From IMG/VR virus record IMGVR_UViG_3300033153_006874, positions 1 through 33,421 of that record: 33,421 nucleotides of DNA; one strand, written 5' to 3'. Both the position numbers and the translations under genes were made by a program. This document shows positions 23,105-31,501 of this stretch, one piece after another. The notes below the pieces were generated by a model. The model did not search any database, was not told the origin of the DNA, and saw only the letters and a program-made list of their open reading frames with translations. Each line of letters starts with the position of its first letter. The first letter of the stretch is position 1. Source of the DNA: a virus.

Positions 23105-24229
23105 TTAGCCTAGCATGTCCTCTCTCATTTCCTCAACTGAGGAATAAGCCTTTTTCTGAGCTGCTCTAGGCTCGGCATTTTGGACCACGTTTGCGGGTTT
23201 TTGTGTACCGGCTTTGTATTTTGCTACCTGGTGTTTTCTAATCCTGGTCATTGTGTCATCACCTAGGACTGATATGAGCTCCTCGGTGTCTCCGATTTGT
23301 CCGAAGAAATCTCGGTTAGACTTAATCCAGTCTTGTCTCACAAACTGAATGAGGTTAGCTGGGGATGAATCTAATCCCTTTGATACTGCCTGTCTCATGT
23401 AGCCAGCCATTCTAGCTATCGTCCAATCCGTTACAGGGATACCTGAGCCGTCCAGGGATTCCTTAATTTTGGTTGTAAACTCTGTGCGATATTTAGACTG
23501 CTCATCTTGTTTGGTCTGAGTTTCCCTAGCTTCCTTGGTGTCCGCCTCATGAGTCCTACGCCTAGCCAATTCCTCATTATCTGTCTTTTGCTGACGCTGC
23601 TCGGGAGTCATAGCGTCCATTTCTAACTGGTTATATAGATACTGCTCTGCAAGATCTCGGACGTTTAGTCCCAAGCTCTCGTTTCCCAAGGCTTTGAAAG
23701 GATCATCCTTTAGGGATTGGATGAAGTTTTCTGCTTCTTTTCTCATTTGAGCAGCTTCTTGCATCTTACTATTCGCACCTAATCCGTGCTGTGCGAGTTT
23801 CTGAATTTCTTCCATACTAGTGTACGTTTTTTCATCGTCCCCTACCTTGAGAGTCATCTCGAAAGCATCTTTTAGATCGGTTTCCTGCTCAGGCGTGAGT
23901 GTCTCTGTTTCTTCAGAAGTAATTGCCTTTGGTTCGTCAGGTTCGGTTTCAGCTTTTTCCTTTGAAACTTCAGTAGTGGTTTTATCAAGACTCGATTTTT
24001 CACGCTCGTCAGCCTCCATCTTGTCAACATCTGGGATGTCCTCATTGTCGGGGTCATCCATGAGCTTTACACCAGCTGCCTTCATCGCTGCTCTGTATTC
24101 GGCGTCAGCTCCTCCTGAGTCTCCATCCGAGCCTAAGTCAATATTAGGCTCGGTAGTGGTTTCCCCGGTATCCCCGCCTGTGTCCACGTCTACTGGTATA
24201 TCTGCTCCCGTTTCTTCACTCATACTCAC
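23105..24229 (-). CDS. scaffolding protein
   Basis: 374 residues, very acidic and low in hydrophobics, with a disordered Asp/Glu/Thr/Gly-rich first third and long charged helices (about 150-250). It ends in a basic Ala/Lys-rich tail, as expected of a coat-binding helix. It lies between portal and coat genes, the standard place for scaffolding proteins. The GTG at 24229 overlaps the portal stop (GTGA); an ATG at 24223 with GGAGG nine bases before it may be the true start. It should be absent from mature virions. Confidence 0.75.
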   Translation of the reverse strand: MSMSEETGADIPVDVDTGGDTGETTTEPNIDLGSDGDSGGADAEYRAAMKAAGVKLMDDPDNEDIPDVDKMEADEREKSSLDKTTTEVSKEKAETEPDEPKAITSEETETLTPEQETDLKDAFEMTLKVGDDEKTYTSMEEIQKLAQHGLGANSKMQEAAQMRKEAENFIQSLKDDPFKALGNESLGLNVRDLAEQYLYNQLEMDAMTPEQRQQKTDNEELARRRTHEADTKEARETQTKQDEQSKYRTEFTTKIKESLDGSGIPVTDWTIARMAGYMRQAVSKGLDSSPANLIQFVRQDWIKSNRDFFGQIGDTEELISVLGDDTMTRIRKHQVAKYKAGTQKPANVVQNAEPRAAQKKAYSSVEEMREDMLG

Positions 24230-26238
24230 AGTCCTCCCGTTTGATTATCGAACGTATTCCCGGTTAGGGGATTATTTGGCATGTTTGGTTGGTTAGGCAT
24301 CTGCTGCCCTTCCATCGGTCCTGGTGCATTCAAAACCGGCTGTGGAGGTCCTGCTTGTGGAGGAGGAGGTCCTGGTGGTTGCTGACCCTGTGGAGGTCCC
24401 GGTGGTTGCGCCGGTGGAGGAGGAGGCTCCTGTCCAGTGATCATCATTATTGCTGGGTCCATAGAGCGCCAGAGTCCTAAATGTTCCTGGATATGCCCTA
24501 AGACTAATCCGACCAATGCCGGGTCCTTTTTGGCCTCAGGATTTTCTATTAGGTTTTTATGCTCCCTAATATGGTCAGCGTGATTTTCAGTCATGATCGC
24601 TTGGACTGGTTTTCCATCTCTAAGGTCCTCGTTTTCCGAGCGAATGTTGAGCATTGCGTGTTGTGCTCCCTCTATCGCTGGGTCAAGCTGTCCTGTAGTG
24701 AGGACGGTTATGTACTGTTTCGCAGTCTCAATCATTCCCTTCTCCATGAGATTGTTGGCTATCTCTACACGTCCTGAGATAGTTTTGCTCAGAGCTGAGG
24801 ACTGTTCCACTACCACTCGATTGATCATAGAGAGGTCATCTGAGGTAAATTCCTTCTGGAATGGTCTATTGGACTCACCTAGGATGGCCGCTACTCTCGG
24901 AGTTTTTGCGAAATCTCTGAGGTTATCTATCAGCCCAGTCCCCAAGTCCTCTACTAGCTCATTGTGAGACTCTTCTAGGAGTGAAGAAAATTGGATAGAC
25001 TGGCTCACTACCAGAGCTAACGCTGATCCCGATTTCAGAGACGCCTCAGGATTTCCCCTCACTGTGGCTGAGATACCTCCTAGAGTTTCCATCTCTCCAA
25101 CTAGATCTTTTCTGAAATTGAAAGTTTCCCCGGCAGTTTTGGTAAGATTTATGGCCTGTGGAGGAGTTTCAGATTGTAGATGCTTCATGCCTCCCGAGAG
25201 GTCTTTCACTGACAAGTCATCGCCTTTTTGGGTCCATAGGTTCTGGACAGCATTGGAAGCGTTGTTAGTCATGATGGCTGTGGAGAGGACATCTATTCCC
25301 TGCTGTAGTCCTAAAAGCTCAAATCCTGGTGAGTAGCCGAATTGTGACTCTAGGAGAGTATCTGGCTTGAGGCAGTAGAGAGGCATTTTTCTATAAGGTA
25401 AATCTCCATCAAACAGAATCACGTTCCCTACAATCATGATTAGGCGGCCATTTGGCATAGCGTCTGTACGTTTATGGTACATCGTATACATGGGGACTCT
25501 GGTATCTCTGGTGGTATTTTGGGAAATATTGAATCTAAAGGACTCGATTTCCTCATAGTCATAGCCGATCATGGTAAGGATTTGTTCCTTAGCCTCAGGA
25601 TATTTGGCGGCTAAATTGAATTTATTCTGGTAATCCCTGAGAATTAGCCATTCATGGGAGTCGTCATCTAACTCGGTATCTCTGATCACATCTAGGGGAC
25701 TGTGGACACTGTAGACCATGTCTCCCTCATAGATTGGTTTTCCGGCCTCATCTACCTCATAGATATCCCCGCCGGTTTTGTCCCATGGAGCGTGTACCCA
25801 GCCTTCAGAGAATACTAAGCCGCGTTCTACAGCTTCCTTGATCACTCTACCGACCTTTTTCTCTCTCATGTAGTAATCAACTAGGCCATTACCTAGGACT
25901 GTCTGGGCTTGGGATTTGTAATCAGAATTTGTCGCTCTACACGCCCAAGCTGGTTTTTGAGCTACAGCTAGGAGGAGTGTGTGTTTTAGGACGTTTCTGT
26001 AATGATTCGATTTTAGTCTGACAATCTGCTTTTCCTGTCTCAGATAGGCGGCATCGAATAGCTGACCTCTCGAAGCGTTAGACAGGTTAGAGCCGTAATA
26101 GGCTAGAAATGAGCGTTGCCACAGGTAATAGATTCCTGTGTCCTCAAGGTGTCTGTAGTACTCATCCAATTTAGTATGGATATGCGATACGATATTTTCT
26201 GGGTCCTTCACACTGGCCCAATACTCCATGTCATCCAT
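24226..26238 (-). CDS. portal protein
   Basis: 670 residues following the large terminase gene by nine bases. A helical N-terminal region, then KVGRVIKEAVERGLVFSEGW, YSVHSPLDVIRDTELDDDSHE and a long helical stem/crown region (EMETLGGISATVRGNPEAS, SGSALALVVSQSIQF) match the layout of large podovirus-type portals. The last 60 residues (about 610-670) are an unusual Pro/Gln/Gly-rich tail with long proline runs. It would form the 12-fold ring through which DNA is packed. The call rests on size, order and motifs. Confidence 0.82.
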   Translation of the reverse strand: MDDMEYWASVKDPENIVSHIHTKLDEYYRHLEDTGIYYLWQRSFLAYYGSNLSNASRGQLFDAAYLRQEKQIVRLKSNHYRNVLKHTLLLAVAQKPAWACRATNSDYKSQAQTVLGNGLVDYYMREKKVGRVIKEAVERGLVFSEGWVHAPWDKTGGDIYEVDEAGKPIYEGDMVYSVHSPLDVIRDTELDDDSHEWLILRDYQNKFNLAAKYPEAKEQILTMIGYDYEEIESFRFNISQNTTRDTRVPMYTMYHKRTDAMPNGRLIMIVGNVILFDGDLPYRKMPLYCLKPDTLLESQFGYSPGFELLGLQQGIDVLSTAIMTNNASNAVQNLWTQKGDDLSVKDLSGGMKHLQSETPPQAINLTKTAGETFNFRKDLVGEMETLGGISATVRGNPEASLKSGSALALVVSQSIQFSSLLEESHNELVEDLGTGLIDNLRDFAKTPRVAAILGESNRPFQKEFTSDDLSMINRVVVEQSSALSKTISGRVEIANNLMEKGMIETAKQYITVLTTGQLDPAIEGAQHAMLNIRSENEDLRDGKPVQAIMTENHADHIREHKNLIENPEAKKDPALVGLVLGHIQEHLGLWRSMDPAIMMITGQEPPPPPAQPPGPPQGQQPPGPPPPQAGPPQPVLNAPGPMEGQQMPNQPNMPNNPLTGNTFDNQTGGL

Positions 26239-26247
26239 TTTTTCCCC

Positions 26248-27777
26248 TTAGCTTCCAAACACGTTCAACATATCCATTACACCTTGATCCGTTTGAGAGT
26301 CCTCTCCCTGCCTAACATGATGGCTAATTACTGATTTTCCAAGGTTAGCAGGAAAAGGATTATCTCTATTAAGATGTCTCAAAAAATACATGAGAGCTGC
26401 CACAATGTCGAGATGTCCGAATTTTGGATGTCTCTCGAAGTCGGTACGCTGCTTATTCAATTTCCCATATTTTAATGCTGCTATGAGGTTTATACACCTA
26501 GGATGTATCTCCATGGTCCCTCCCTGTATGCCCATACGTATCTGATTAATACCGGCCTCAAATGAGCCAGCTGCCTTGGATGGCAAGGAACAAGGGAATC
26601 CATTACCCCTGAGGTCGACTAGGAGCTGTCCGGGAGCGTCAATCTTTCTCATATGGCTAACTACCTCAGATGCCATGTAATCGCTCTCTAGAGCCTCAGT
26701 CTCTTCGATAATGACATCTGTACCGGTATTGATATCTAGCTGGTACTCAGCAAGGATGACATCCTTAGCCCGCTTGAAATCGTGATAACCCAGGACAGCA
26801 GCGTGTTTATCTCTCGTGCCGCCGAAATCTATGGAGGTGAGCCAATTGCTGTAGACTGGCTGGTCTGTCTCCCTGACGATATTGTCCTCATGAAACTCAG
26901 GAACCACAGTCAGCATGGTTGACCGCACTACACGCACTAAATACTCTCGCTCCCAAGACTCAGTAGTACCATCGAATATCTTAATAAATGCTTTTATGAT
27001 TTGCCGGTCGTTTAGTTGGGGATTCTTGTAAATCGTGAGATTACACAGAGTCCCGGCCTCCTGGCATTTGGGCTGAACCACAGTATGGATATGATGGAGC
27101 TCATCCTTACTCGATGTAGTGATATGGATCATCTGACCTTCAGACCTAAGCAGCTGAGGTCCTAGCACGTTATCAACGGCATCCTTAAAAGTCTCACTAG
27201 GGGAAAAGGCGGATTCTTCAGTAATGATTAATGTGGCATTACCTCCACGTTTTCCATGGACCCTAGCTCCCGCAAGCATTCCCAAGCGCAATTCACCGCA
27301 CCCTATCTGGTAACGCTTCTCGGATTTCGTTCTCACTATGTAACCAGGAGGAGCTACCATCATGATCAAATCCATATTGTCCTGGACGATATCCTTGATC
27401 TGGTCCTGAGTTTCACAGAAAATCCTGACCATAGGCTTTCTCTTACCAAACGGTCTAGCCAGATGAGAGAGAGCTATCAGCAAACCAATGAATGACTTCC
27501 CTAACTGCCTTGAGCATAAAATCAGGAATTCTGGCTCATCTGGATGGCTAGTCATCATTCTATTGATCTCTAGCTGGCCATCATGCATGAGGAATTCTAA
27601 GTCTCCCTTGTAGAACTGCTCATAGACTACAGCTCTCAATTCCTCGTCAATCTCCATTTTCTCGGCTAATCGGTAAATGTACTCAGGGTCATTGGCAGGA
27701 CGCTTACTGTACTCGCTATGTCTATTTACGAGATTTTTGTCATTACTGGGATGTAAGGGACTTTCTTCAGGTTTCAC
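26248..27777 (-). CDS. terL: terminase large subunit
   Basis: 509 residues with both enzyme halves visible. ATPase: Walker A CSRQLGKSF (Arg90, Lys94, Ser95), Walker B LIITEE (183-188) and a coupling TTSS motif (220-223). Nuclease (RNase H-like): Asp317 in SIDFGG, Asp388 in LLVDLRG and Asp457 in GHLDIVAALMY. It pumps DNA into the prohead and cuts the concatemer. The GTG start at 27777 overlaps the stop of the small-subunit candidate (GTGA). The length is normal and no residue seems missing. Confidence 0.93.
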   Translation of the reverse strand: MKPEESPLHPSNDKNLVNRHSEYSKRPANDPEYIYRLAEKMEIDEELRAVVYEQFYKGDLEFLMHDGQLEINRMMTSHPDEPEFLILCSRQLGKSFIGLLIALSHLARPFGKRKPMVRIFCETQDQIKDIVQDNMDLIMMVAPPGYIVRTKSEKRYQIGCGELRLGMLAGARVHGKRGGNATLIITEESAFSPSETFKDAVDNVLGPQLLRSEGQMIHITTSSKDELHHIHTVVQPKCQEAGTLCNLTIYKNPQLNDRQIIKAFIKIFDGTTESWEREYLVRVVRSTMLTVVPEFHEDNIVRETDQPVYSNWLTSIDFGGTRDKHAAVLGYHDFKRAKDVILAEYQLDINTGTDVIIEETEALESDYMASEVVSHMRKIDAPGQLLVDLRGNGFPCSLPSKAAGSFEAGINQIRMGIQGGTMEIHPRCINLIAALKYGKLNKQRTDFERHPKFGHLDIVAALMYFLRHLNRDNPFPANLGKSVISHHVRQGEDSQTDQGVMDMLNVFGS

Positions 27778-28109
27778 ACAGCTCCCAGCTTAGCGGACTT
27801 CTGAGCAGGGGTCAGCTCTCTTACTGGTGGTTCTTCTTTCTTCATCTCGACTGGATTAGGTTTTGGGAAGTATTCCAGCACGATTTTGATGAGTAAAATC
27901 TTCTGATCTGGGGTCGCATAGTCAAATGCCTTTTTTATCTCTGCTCCGATGTCTACACCGCTGTTTGCTAATATTTCGTGCAGTATGATAGAGCGCTGAT
28001 TTTTCACACCTTTCTTACGTCCGCCCGTCTTAGGCGAGCCTTTCGGTCGGCCCACTACTTTCTTTCCAATATTCTCCACTGTAGAAATTGTAGGCTTGTC
28101 TGTGCTCAT
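27774..28109 (-). CDS. terminase small subunit candidate (DUF5681-like)
   Basis: 111 residues. A basic RPKGSPKTGGRKKGVKNQRS segment (about 20-40) resembles the KGNP..GRPKGS-type start of DUF5681 phage proteins; helices follow (ILHEILANSG, IGAEIKKAFDY, DQKILLIKIVLEYF). It is directly upstream of and overlaps the large subunit gene, where the DNA-recognition subunit is expected. The HTH is not obvious, so this rests mainly on context and the basic motif. Confidence 0.62.
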   Translation of the reverse strand: MSTDKPTISTVENIGKKVVGRPKGSPKTGGRKKGVKNQRSIILHEILANSGVDIGAEIKKAFDYATPDQKILLIKIVLEYFPKPNPVEMKKEEPPVRELTPAQKSAKLGAV

Positions 28110-28351
28110 AGTGCTAAACCCTCCTTAACCATTAGATTTGCTACCTTTTCTTGAACACCTAGTAATACCTCGTCAGTTTCGTTCAGAGACATTTCTAGCT
28201 CACTACTTGCTACCTGAATCTTGCTTAGTTCTTCTGAGATTCTGACTGTCTCTTTAGAAAATTCGAAAAAATCAACTAATCTCGCATTCACTAGGAAAAT
28301 CACTAGTAACGTCAGCAGGTAAGGGACAAAGCCTAGAATTTCAATAATCAC
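28106..28351 (-). CDS. membrane-anchored coiled-coil protein
   Basis: 81 residues: an N-terminal hydrophobic span (IIEILGFVPYLLTLLVIFLVNARL, about 2-25; no signal cleavage site) followed by a helix with heptad-like pattern (ETVRISEELSKIQVASSELEMSL...). Plan and size fit a small inner-membrane protein such as a holin or an i-spanin-like protein. It is however placed in front of the terminase genes, far from the endolysin. The GTG start overlaps the previous stop. Confidence 0.62.
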   Translation of the reverse strand: MIIEILGFVPYLLTLLVIFLVNARLVDFFEFSKETVRISEELSKIQVASSELEMSLNETDEVLLGVQEKVANLMVKEGLAL

Positions 28352-28587
28352 TTCTTTTTTGCCTTTTTCTTCTTAGCGCCAGATTTCTTCTTAGGCTTGA
28401 TATCAGATAACTGCTTTTCGATTACTGCTACCATGTTCCGGGTGAGATCTATGGCCATTCCCGCTACTGATATCGACGCTGCTGGGTACGTCCCCGACCT
28501 CAAGGCGTCCAGAACTATTTTTTGCTGTCCTAGAGCGTCCTTCAGCTGATCCCTGTCTATCATTGCTTCCGTCGACTGTACTTCCAT
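28348..28587 (-). CDS. small helical protein with poly-lysine tail
   Basis: 79 residues: two helical stretches (DRDQLKDALGQQKIVLDALRSG and MAIDLTRNMVAVIEKQLS, given in parts) and a Lys-rich end (KPKKKSGAKKKKAKKK) that could bind nucleic acid. AGGAGG lies eight bases before the ATG, a strong ribosome site. The first 185 bases also fall inside an overlapping longer frame (28403-28828). The present frame looks more protein-like in this overlap. Confidence 0.65.
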   Translation of the reverse strand: MEVQSTEAMIDRDQLKDALGQQKIVLDALRSGTYPAASISVAGMAIDLTRNMVAVIEKQLSDIKPKKKSGAKKKKAKKK

Positions 28588-28828
28588 CTCTGTGCCTCCT
28601 AGTGATCTTATTGTATATATCTGTCCAGAGTTTCGCCTTACCTACGATTATGATGTCATCGCATAGCTTGATTCTCTCTGTTACCTGCCCGTCTACGATT
28701 GTTACCTGCTCTACTAGTATCTGTGTGAGTCCTGACTTCTTTACATGCCACATAACCTCAGTGATTTTGGGTGTAGGCAGGACTGTGGTATTCATTTTGG
28801 ATTTAGATTTCTGCGGTTTTTTCGCCAT
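28403..28828 (-). CDS. hypothetical protein whose end overlaps the next gene out of frame
   Basis: 141 residues. The first 80 (before 28587) look like a normal small protein: basic start MAKKPQKSKSKMN, then beta-rich LTQILVEQVTIVDGQVTERI. The last 60 (RRHRDGSTVDGSNDRQ...) are Arg/Ser/Gly-rich, low in hydrophobics and lie entirely over the next gene in another frame. Either the long overlap is real, or the stop was lost recently, or a base error hides an earlier end near 28590. Function unknown. Confidence 0.5.
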   Translation of the reverse strand: MAKKPQKSKSKMNTTVLPTPKITEVMWHVKKSGLTQILVEQVTIVDGQVTERIKLCDDIIIVGKAKLWTDIYNKITRRHRDGSTVDGSNDRQGSAEGRSRTAKNSSGRLEVGDVPSSVDISSGNGHRSHPEHGSSNRKAVI

Positions 28829-29099
28829 CTACTGGTCCTTTTTGGGAAATTATCTTTAATTCGTCGTAGAGAGACTGGTGAGAGAAATTCGCTCTCGTGT
28901 TCCAATCTACCATCTGAGCTACTTGGATTTGTTTTGTCCCGAAATCCTCTTTAAATCGGAAATTAGAAAGACACAGGGAGAGGTTGTTTTGAGCGTCCTC
29001 TACTTTCTGCGCGAATTCTAACGTGGTTTCTAGGAGCTCTAACGGTGTCGGTTCGACAGGTTCTGGTGTAATGAAAAGATTCCTGACCCATGAAATCAC
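28803..29099 (-). CDS. hypothetical helical protein
   Basis: 98 residues, GTG start overlapping the previous stop (GTGA). It begins ISWVRNLFITPEPVEPTPLE and continues as charged helix (LLETTLEFAQKVEDAQNNLS). No signal, span or known motif is certain. It is the second gene of the leftward arm. Function unknown. Confidence 0.6.
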   Translation of the reverse strand: MISWVRNLFITPEPVEPTPLELLETTLEFAQKVEDAQNNLSLCLSNFRFKEDFGTKQIQVAQMVDWNTRANFSHQSLYDELKIISQKGPVDGEKTAEI

Positions 29100-29449
29100 G
29101 GTTTTCCCTTTATATCGTGAACAGTAGCTAGCGATTGTTGATCAATTGCCTCGATTAAGGCATCTGCGAAAGATATTACCGACGCTGGCGAGTAATCGTC
29201 CAGTGTATAATACCTTTTCGGTGCTTTTATTTTTGGTTGGGTCGCTTTTTGTTTCCCGTTAGCCATCAAATCACGTTCGTTTAATTTCTTTCTCTGATGG
29301 CCTGAGAGAGCGTTCTTAGGGTCCGGGGATTCCCCTAGGTAGTAAGCCATATTGAAATTGACTAGCCAGTCCTTGTCCTCAGGAGACAGCTTGTCGGTGT
29401 AGTCCTGATCTAAATACATGAGCGTAGCTTTTGGAATTCGCTTTTTCAT
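29096..29449 (-). CDS. hypothetical protein, first gene of the leftward arm
   Basis: 117 residues, charged and soluble: KEDKDWL-like helix near the start (SPEDKDWLVNFNMAYY), then a basic middle (GHQRKKLNERDL, KQKATQPKIKAPKRYY). No family recognised. It starts 75-85 bases after the leftward promoter-like site at 29532-29560 and heads the operon leading to terminase and the virion genes. Confidence 0.6.
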   Translation of the reverse strand: MKKRIPKATLMYLDQDYTDKLSPEDKDWLVNFNMAYYLGESPDPKNALSGHQRKKLNERDLMANGKQKATQPKIKAPKRYYTLDDYSPASVISFADALIEAIDQQSLATVHDIKGKP

Positions 29450-29531
29450 GTATTTAATTTTAGCAGGGTATGAGCTAAAATCATAACATTCTCAAAATTG
29501 CTGGCAGAATCTCTCAGGTCTATATTTGCGA

Positions 29532-29560
29532 CTTTTAGGCTTGGGAGCTGTCTGTGTCAA
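29532..29560 (-). promoter_or_regulatory. sigma70-like promoter for the leftward arm
   Basis: On the minus strand: TTGACA (29560-29555), 17-base spacer, TAAAAG (29537-29532; 4 of 6 to TATAAT). The expected start near 29525 leaves a leader of about 75 bases before the first leftward gene. Confidence 0.5.
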
Positions 29561-29642
29561 GGTCTACAAAAATAGTCTGAAATTTACCTTGTACGTTCTG
29601 ACCGGCTGGTCAACTATGCCCGTAAGTAATACCAAGCAAACG

Positions 29643-29672
29643 AAAAAAAAGACCCGGTGCTGAAGCCGAGTC
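29643..29672 (-). terminator. intrinsic terminator pointing leftward, possibly bidirectional
   Basis: Leftward RNA: GACUCGG, eight-base loop, CCGGGUC (7 pairs, one U-G) then eight U (29650-29643). On the other strand the stem has one C/A mismatch, followed by ATTTTT. It lies upstream of the leftward promoter-like site, so it would insulate it or end a short leader transcript. Confidence 0.7.
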
Positions 29673-29718
29673 ATTTTTGAAGAAAACATAATAGTTTGAC
29701 AGACAACCACGTTTCCTA

Positions 29719-29744
29719 ACAACAGCCTTAAATTAGGCTGTTGT
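29719..29744. promoter_or_regulatory. inverted repeat (operator or leader hairpin) before the first rightward gene
   Basis: ACAACAGCCT (29719-29728), TAAATT, AGGCTGTTGT (29735-29744): ten perfect pairs with a 6-base loop, 38 bases before the ATG at 29782. Placed just ahead of a gene for a small winged-helix-like protein, it may be that protein's operator. As RNA it would be a stable hairpin. Confidence 0.55.
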
Positions 29745-29781
29745 CCGCCGTATGGCAATAACTAATTTGAGGAGTACCTTT

Positions 29782-30075
29782 ATGTTTCACGCCGACTACA
29801 TCGAAATTCACGAATCAATCAACAGTCCTGATCCTAAAATCAATAAATTTGCTGGTAAGCCGGTATTACGAGATATATTTATCTGGTTATGTAGGGCGTC
29901 CGGTGTATCCGGTACATTTGTTACCAGCATTGCTGAAATTTCAAAAAAGACTGTCCGGTCAGCTAGCAAGTGTCGAAAAGCCGTCTCCGATCTCACTTCA
30001 CTCGGATTAATAGAAGCGAATTCTACCAATTCCGGAACCAAGATTTCAATCATACCTAACAAGTACGTTCGATAA
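29782..30075 (+). CDS. small winged-helix-like DNA-binding protein
   Basis: 97 residues from the ATG at 29782, preferred because GAGGAG lies nine bases before it; an earlier ATG at 29752 lacks such a site and overlaps the control region. The part from about residue 45 (TFVTSIAEISKKTVRSASKC, RKAVSDLTSLGLIEANST) reads as a winged helix: an HTH with SKKTVRSASKC as recognition helix, then a wing (TKISIIPN). It may regulate the divergent region or support the replication initiator encoded next. Confidence 0.62.
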   Translation: MFHADYIEIHESINSPDPKINKFAGKPVLRDIFIWLCRASGVSGTFVTSIAEISKKTVRSASKCRKAVSDLTSLGLIEANSTNSGTKISIIPNKYVR

Positions 30076-30098
30076 CAAATCTTACTAGGAGGAATGCT

Positions 30099-31055
30099 AT
30101 GTCTCACCCGGTAGGTTGGTTTGCGACTCATCGAAAAATCACTGAATCTCAGATTATTTTTAGAGGAGGCGACTGTATAAAATTGTGGATTTTGCTACTT
30201 GCTGAAGCCAATTGGGCAGTGAGTAACGAACCCGTAAATTGGAAAGGCGAGAAAATCTACCTGCAACCAGGACAATTGCTAATAAGTTTCAAGCCTTGGG
30301 TCGAAAAATACAACATAAACCACCGTACCGCGTGCAGGCATTTATCATGGTTATCCACAGGTAACCGGATCGGTACTGAAAGAGGTAACCGAAGTACACT
30401 GATAACTATCCGTAATTGGAGGAAATACCAGTGTATAGAAAAGGAGCCTGTCATAACAAAACGGTATCCGGAATGGTACTTCCATAATAAGGAGAATACT
30501 TTAACAAGCAAAAATGACCCTGCCCATTTTAAAAAAGAGGTGTCGGATTATCTGTCTATTGTTCCTACACCGACAGATAGCGAGTATGAGCCATTCGAGG
30601 CTGATAATGAATCCTACTACCAGAATGAGAAACAGAGCCCTGTAGGCATTGAGGAAATGGATGAGAGCGCTACGTCTGTACCTGAGGCCCCAAGCGAATT
30701 GCCATCATGCAGCGTAACTGTCCGTCGTCCTAAATATCCTACAGAAGCTGACTACAAATTAGCTAGGGACTGGCTAGAATATGCTCAATACATGCAGCCA
30801 GCAAAATCTCATGACTTGGAAATATTCGCTCAGGAAATTCGTTTGAATCGGGAATGTCTGAAATTCGACGCTGAGAAAATGGAAGCCATGTTCGATTGGA
30901 TCAAGGCTCATGAGTTTTGGTCTGAGAATGCTGTTAGGCCAATTGGGTTACGCAGGTATGCTGAGGAGGACACTGACATGAAGAAAATAGAGAACATTGC
31001 ATTGCAATTTGAATCCTCATGGCGGAATTATCAACATCGAGTCAGGGGGAATTGA
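30099..31055 (+). CDS. replication initiator / replisome organiser-like protein
   Basis: 318 residues. The N-terminal 110 show the layout of phage replication proteins of the O/DnaD-like wHTH type: KLWILLLAEANWAV (28-41), YLQPGQLLISFKPWVEKYNI (54-73), a HRTACRHLSWL recognition helix (75-85) and ITIRNWRKYQ (102-111). An acidic linker (140-210) leads to a second helical domain (PTEADYKLARDWLEYAQ onward). AGGAGGA precedes the ATG. Such proteins bind the origin and load the host helicase, which agrees with no polymerase or helicase being seen here. Iterons were not found, so the origin is not placed. Confidence 0.7.
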   Translation: MSHPVGWFATHRKITESQIIFRGGDCIKLWILLLAEANWAVSNEPVNWKGEKIYLQPGQLLISFKPWVEKYNINHRTACRHLSWLSTGNRIGTERGNRSTLITIRNWRKYQCIEKEPVITKRYPEWYFHNKENTLTSKNDPAHFKKEVSDYLSIVPTPTDSEYEPFEADNESYYQNEKQSPVGIEEMDESATSVPEAPSELPSCSVTVRRPKYPTEADYKLARDWLEYAQYMQPAKSHDLEIFAQEIRLNRECLKFDAEKMEAMFDWIKAHEFWSENAVRPIGLRRYAEEDTDMKKIENIALQFESSWRNYQHRVRGN

Positions 31056-31102
31056 TAATCGTTTATAATCAAGTAAGGGAAATAATTGCCATGGGGAATG
31101 AA

Positions 31103-31501
31103 ATGAGACTAGAGGCAGAAATACAGAAAGATATTCTAGATCACTTACAAGCTCATCCTGTGGTCGCTAAGACCTACCGCACGCACAACCAAGGCAAACG
31201 TGGGATAGGAGGAGGAGGGAGGCGCAAGACCGATGTTACGGGCTTACCTGACATATCTGGATACCTTAAGGAAACTGGTAGAGCTCTTTACATCGAAGTT
31301 AAAAAGACTGGGGGAAAACTCTCATATGACCAATGGGAGTTTCTGACTGAAGCTAACTGGAATGGAGGACTGGCATTTGTGGCTAGGAGCATTCCAGATG
31401 TGGAGTTTTATATTAATAATTTCAAGGATACTGGGCTTACTCAGTTTGATAGAATCTACGAGTACAACAAATACCTAGAAGTCTACGCAAAGCTCTGGTG
31501 A
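31103..31501 (+). CDS. VRR-NUC-type endonuclease
   Basis: About 132 residues from the ATG at 31103 (GGGGA five bases before). The frame is open from 31019, inside the end of the previous gene, and an ATG at 31091 is also possible. The order E at the start (RLEAEIQKDILDHL), GLPDISGYL and LYIEVKKTGGKLSYDQWEFL gives the PD-(D/E)xK core of VRR-NUC nucleases (Asp in LPD, Glu-x-Lys in IEVKK). These act on branched or nicked DNA in replication and recombination. It follows the initiator, as in many phage replication modules. Confidence 0.8.
   Translation: MRLEAEIQKDILDHLQAHPVVAKTYRTHNQGKRGIGGGGRRKTDVTGLPDISGYLKETGRALYIEVKKTGGKLSYDQWEFLTEANWNGGLAFVARSIPDVEFYINNFKDTGLTQFDRIYEYNKYLEVYAKLW

Larger units (their letters stand above)
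29450..29751. promoter_or_regulatory. divergent control region between leftward and rightward arms
   Basis: 302 bases without a convincing gene. Contents in order: possible TATGAT -10 box for the leftward arm near 29480; the promoter-like site at 29532-29560; a short GACCGGCTGGTC inverted repeat near 29598; the terminator at 29643-29672; CATAAT (29687-29692) and TTGACA (29696-29701) as possible pieces of rightward promoters with poor partners; and the inverted repeat at 29719-29744 in front of the first rightward gene. Confidence 0.6.

Noticed and set aside
29752-29781. Upstream ATG at 29752 for the winged-helix-like gene
   Set aside because: No ribosome site before it and it directly follows the inverted repeat; the ATG at 29782 has GAGGAG at the right distance.
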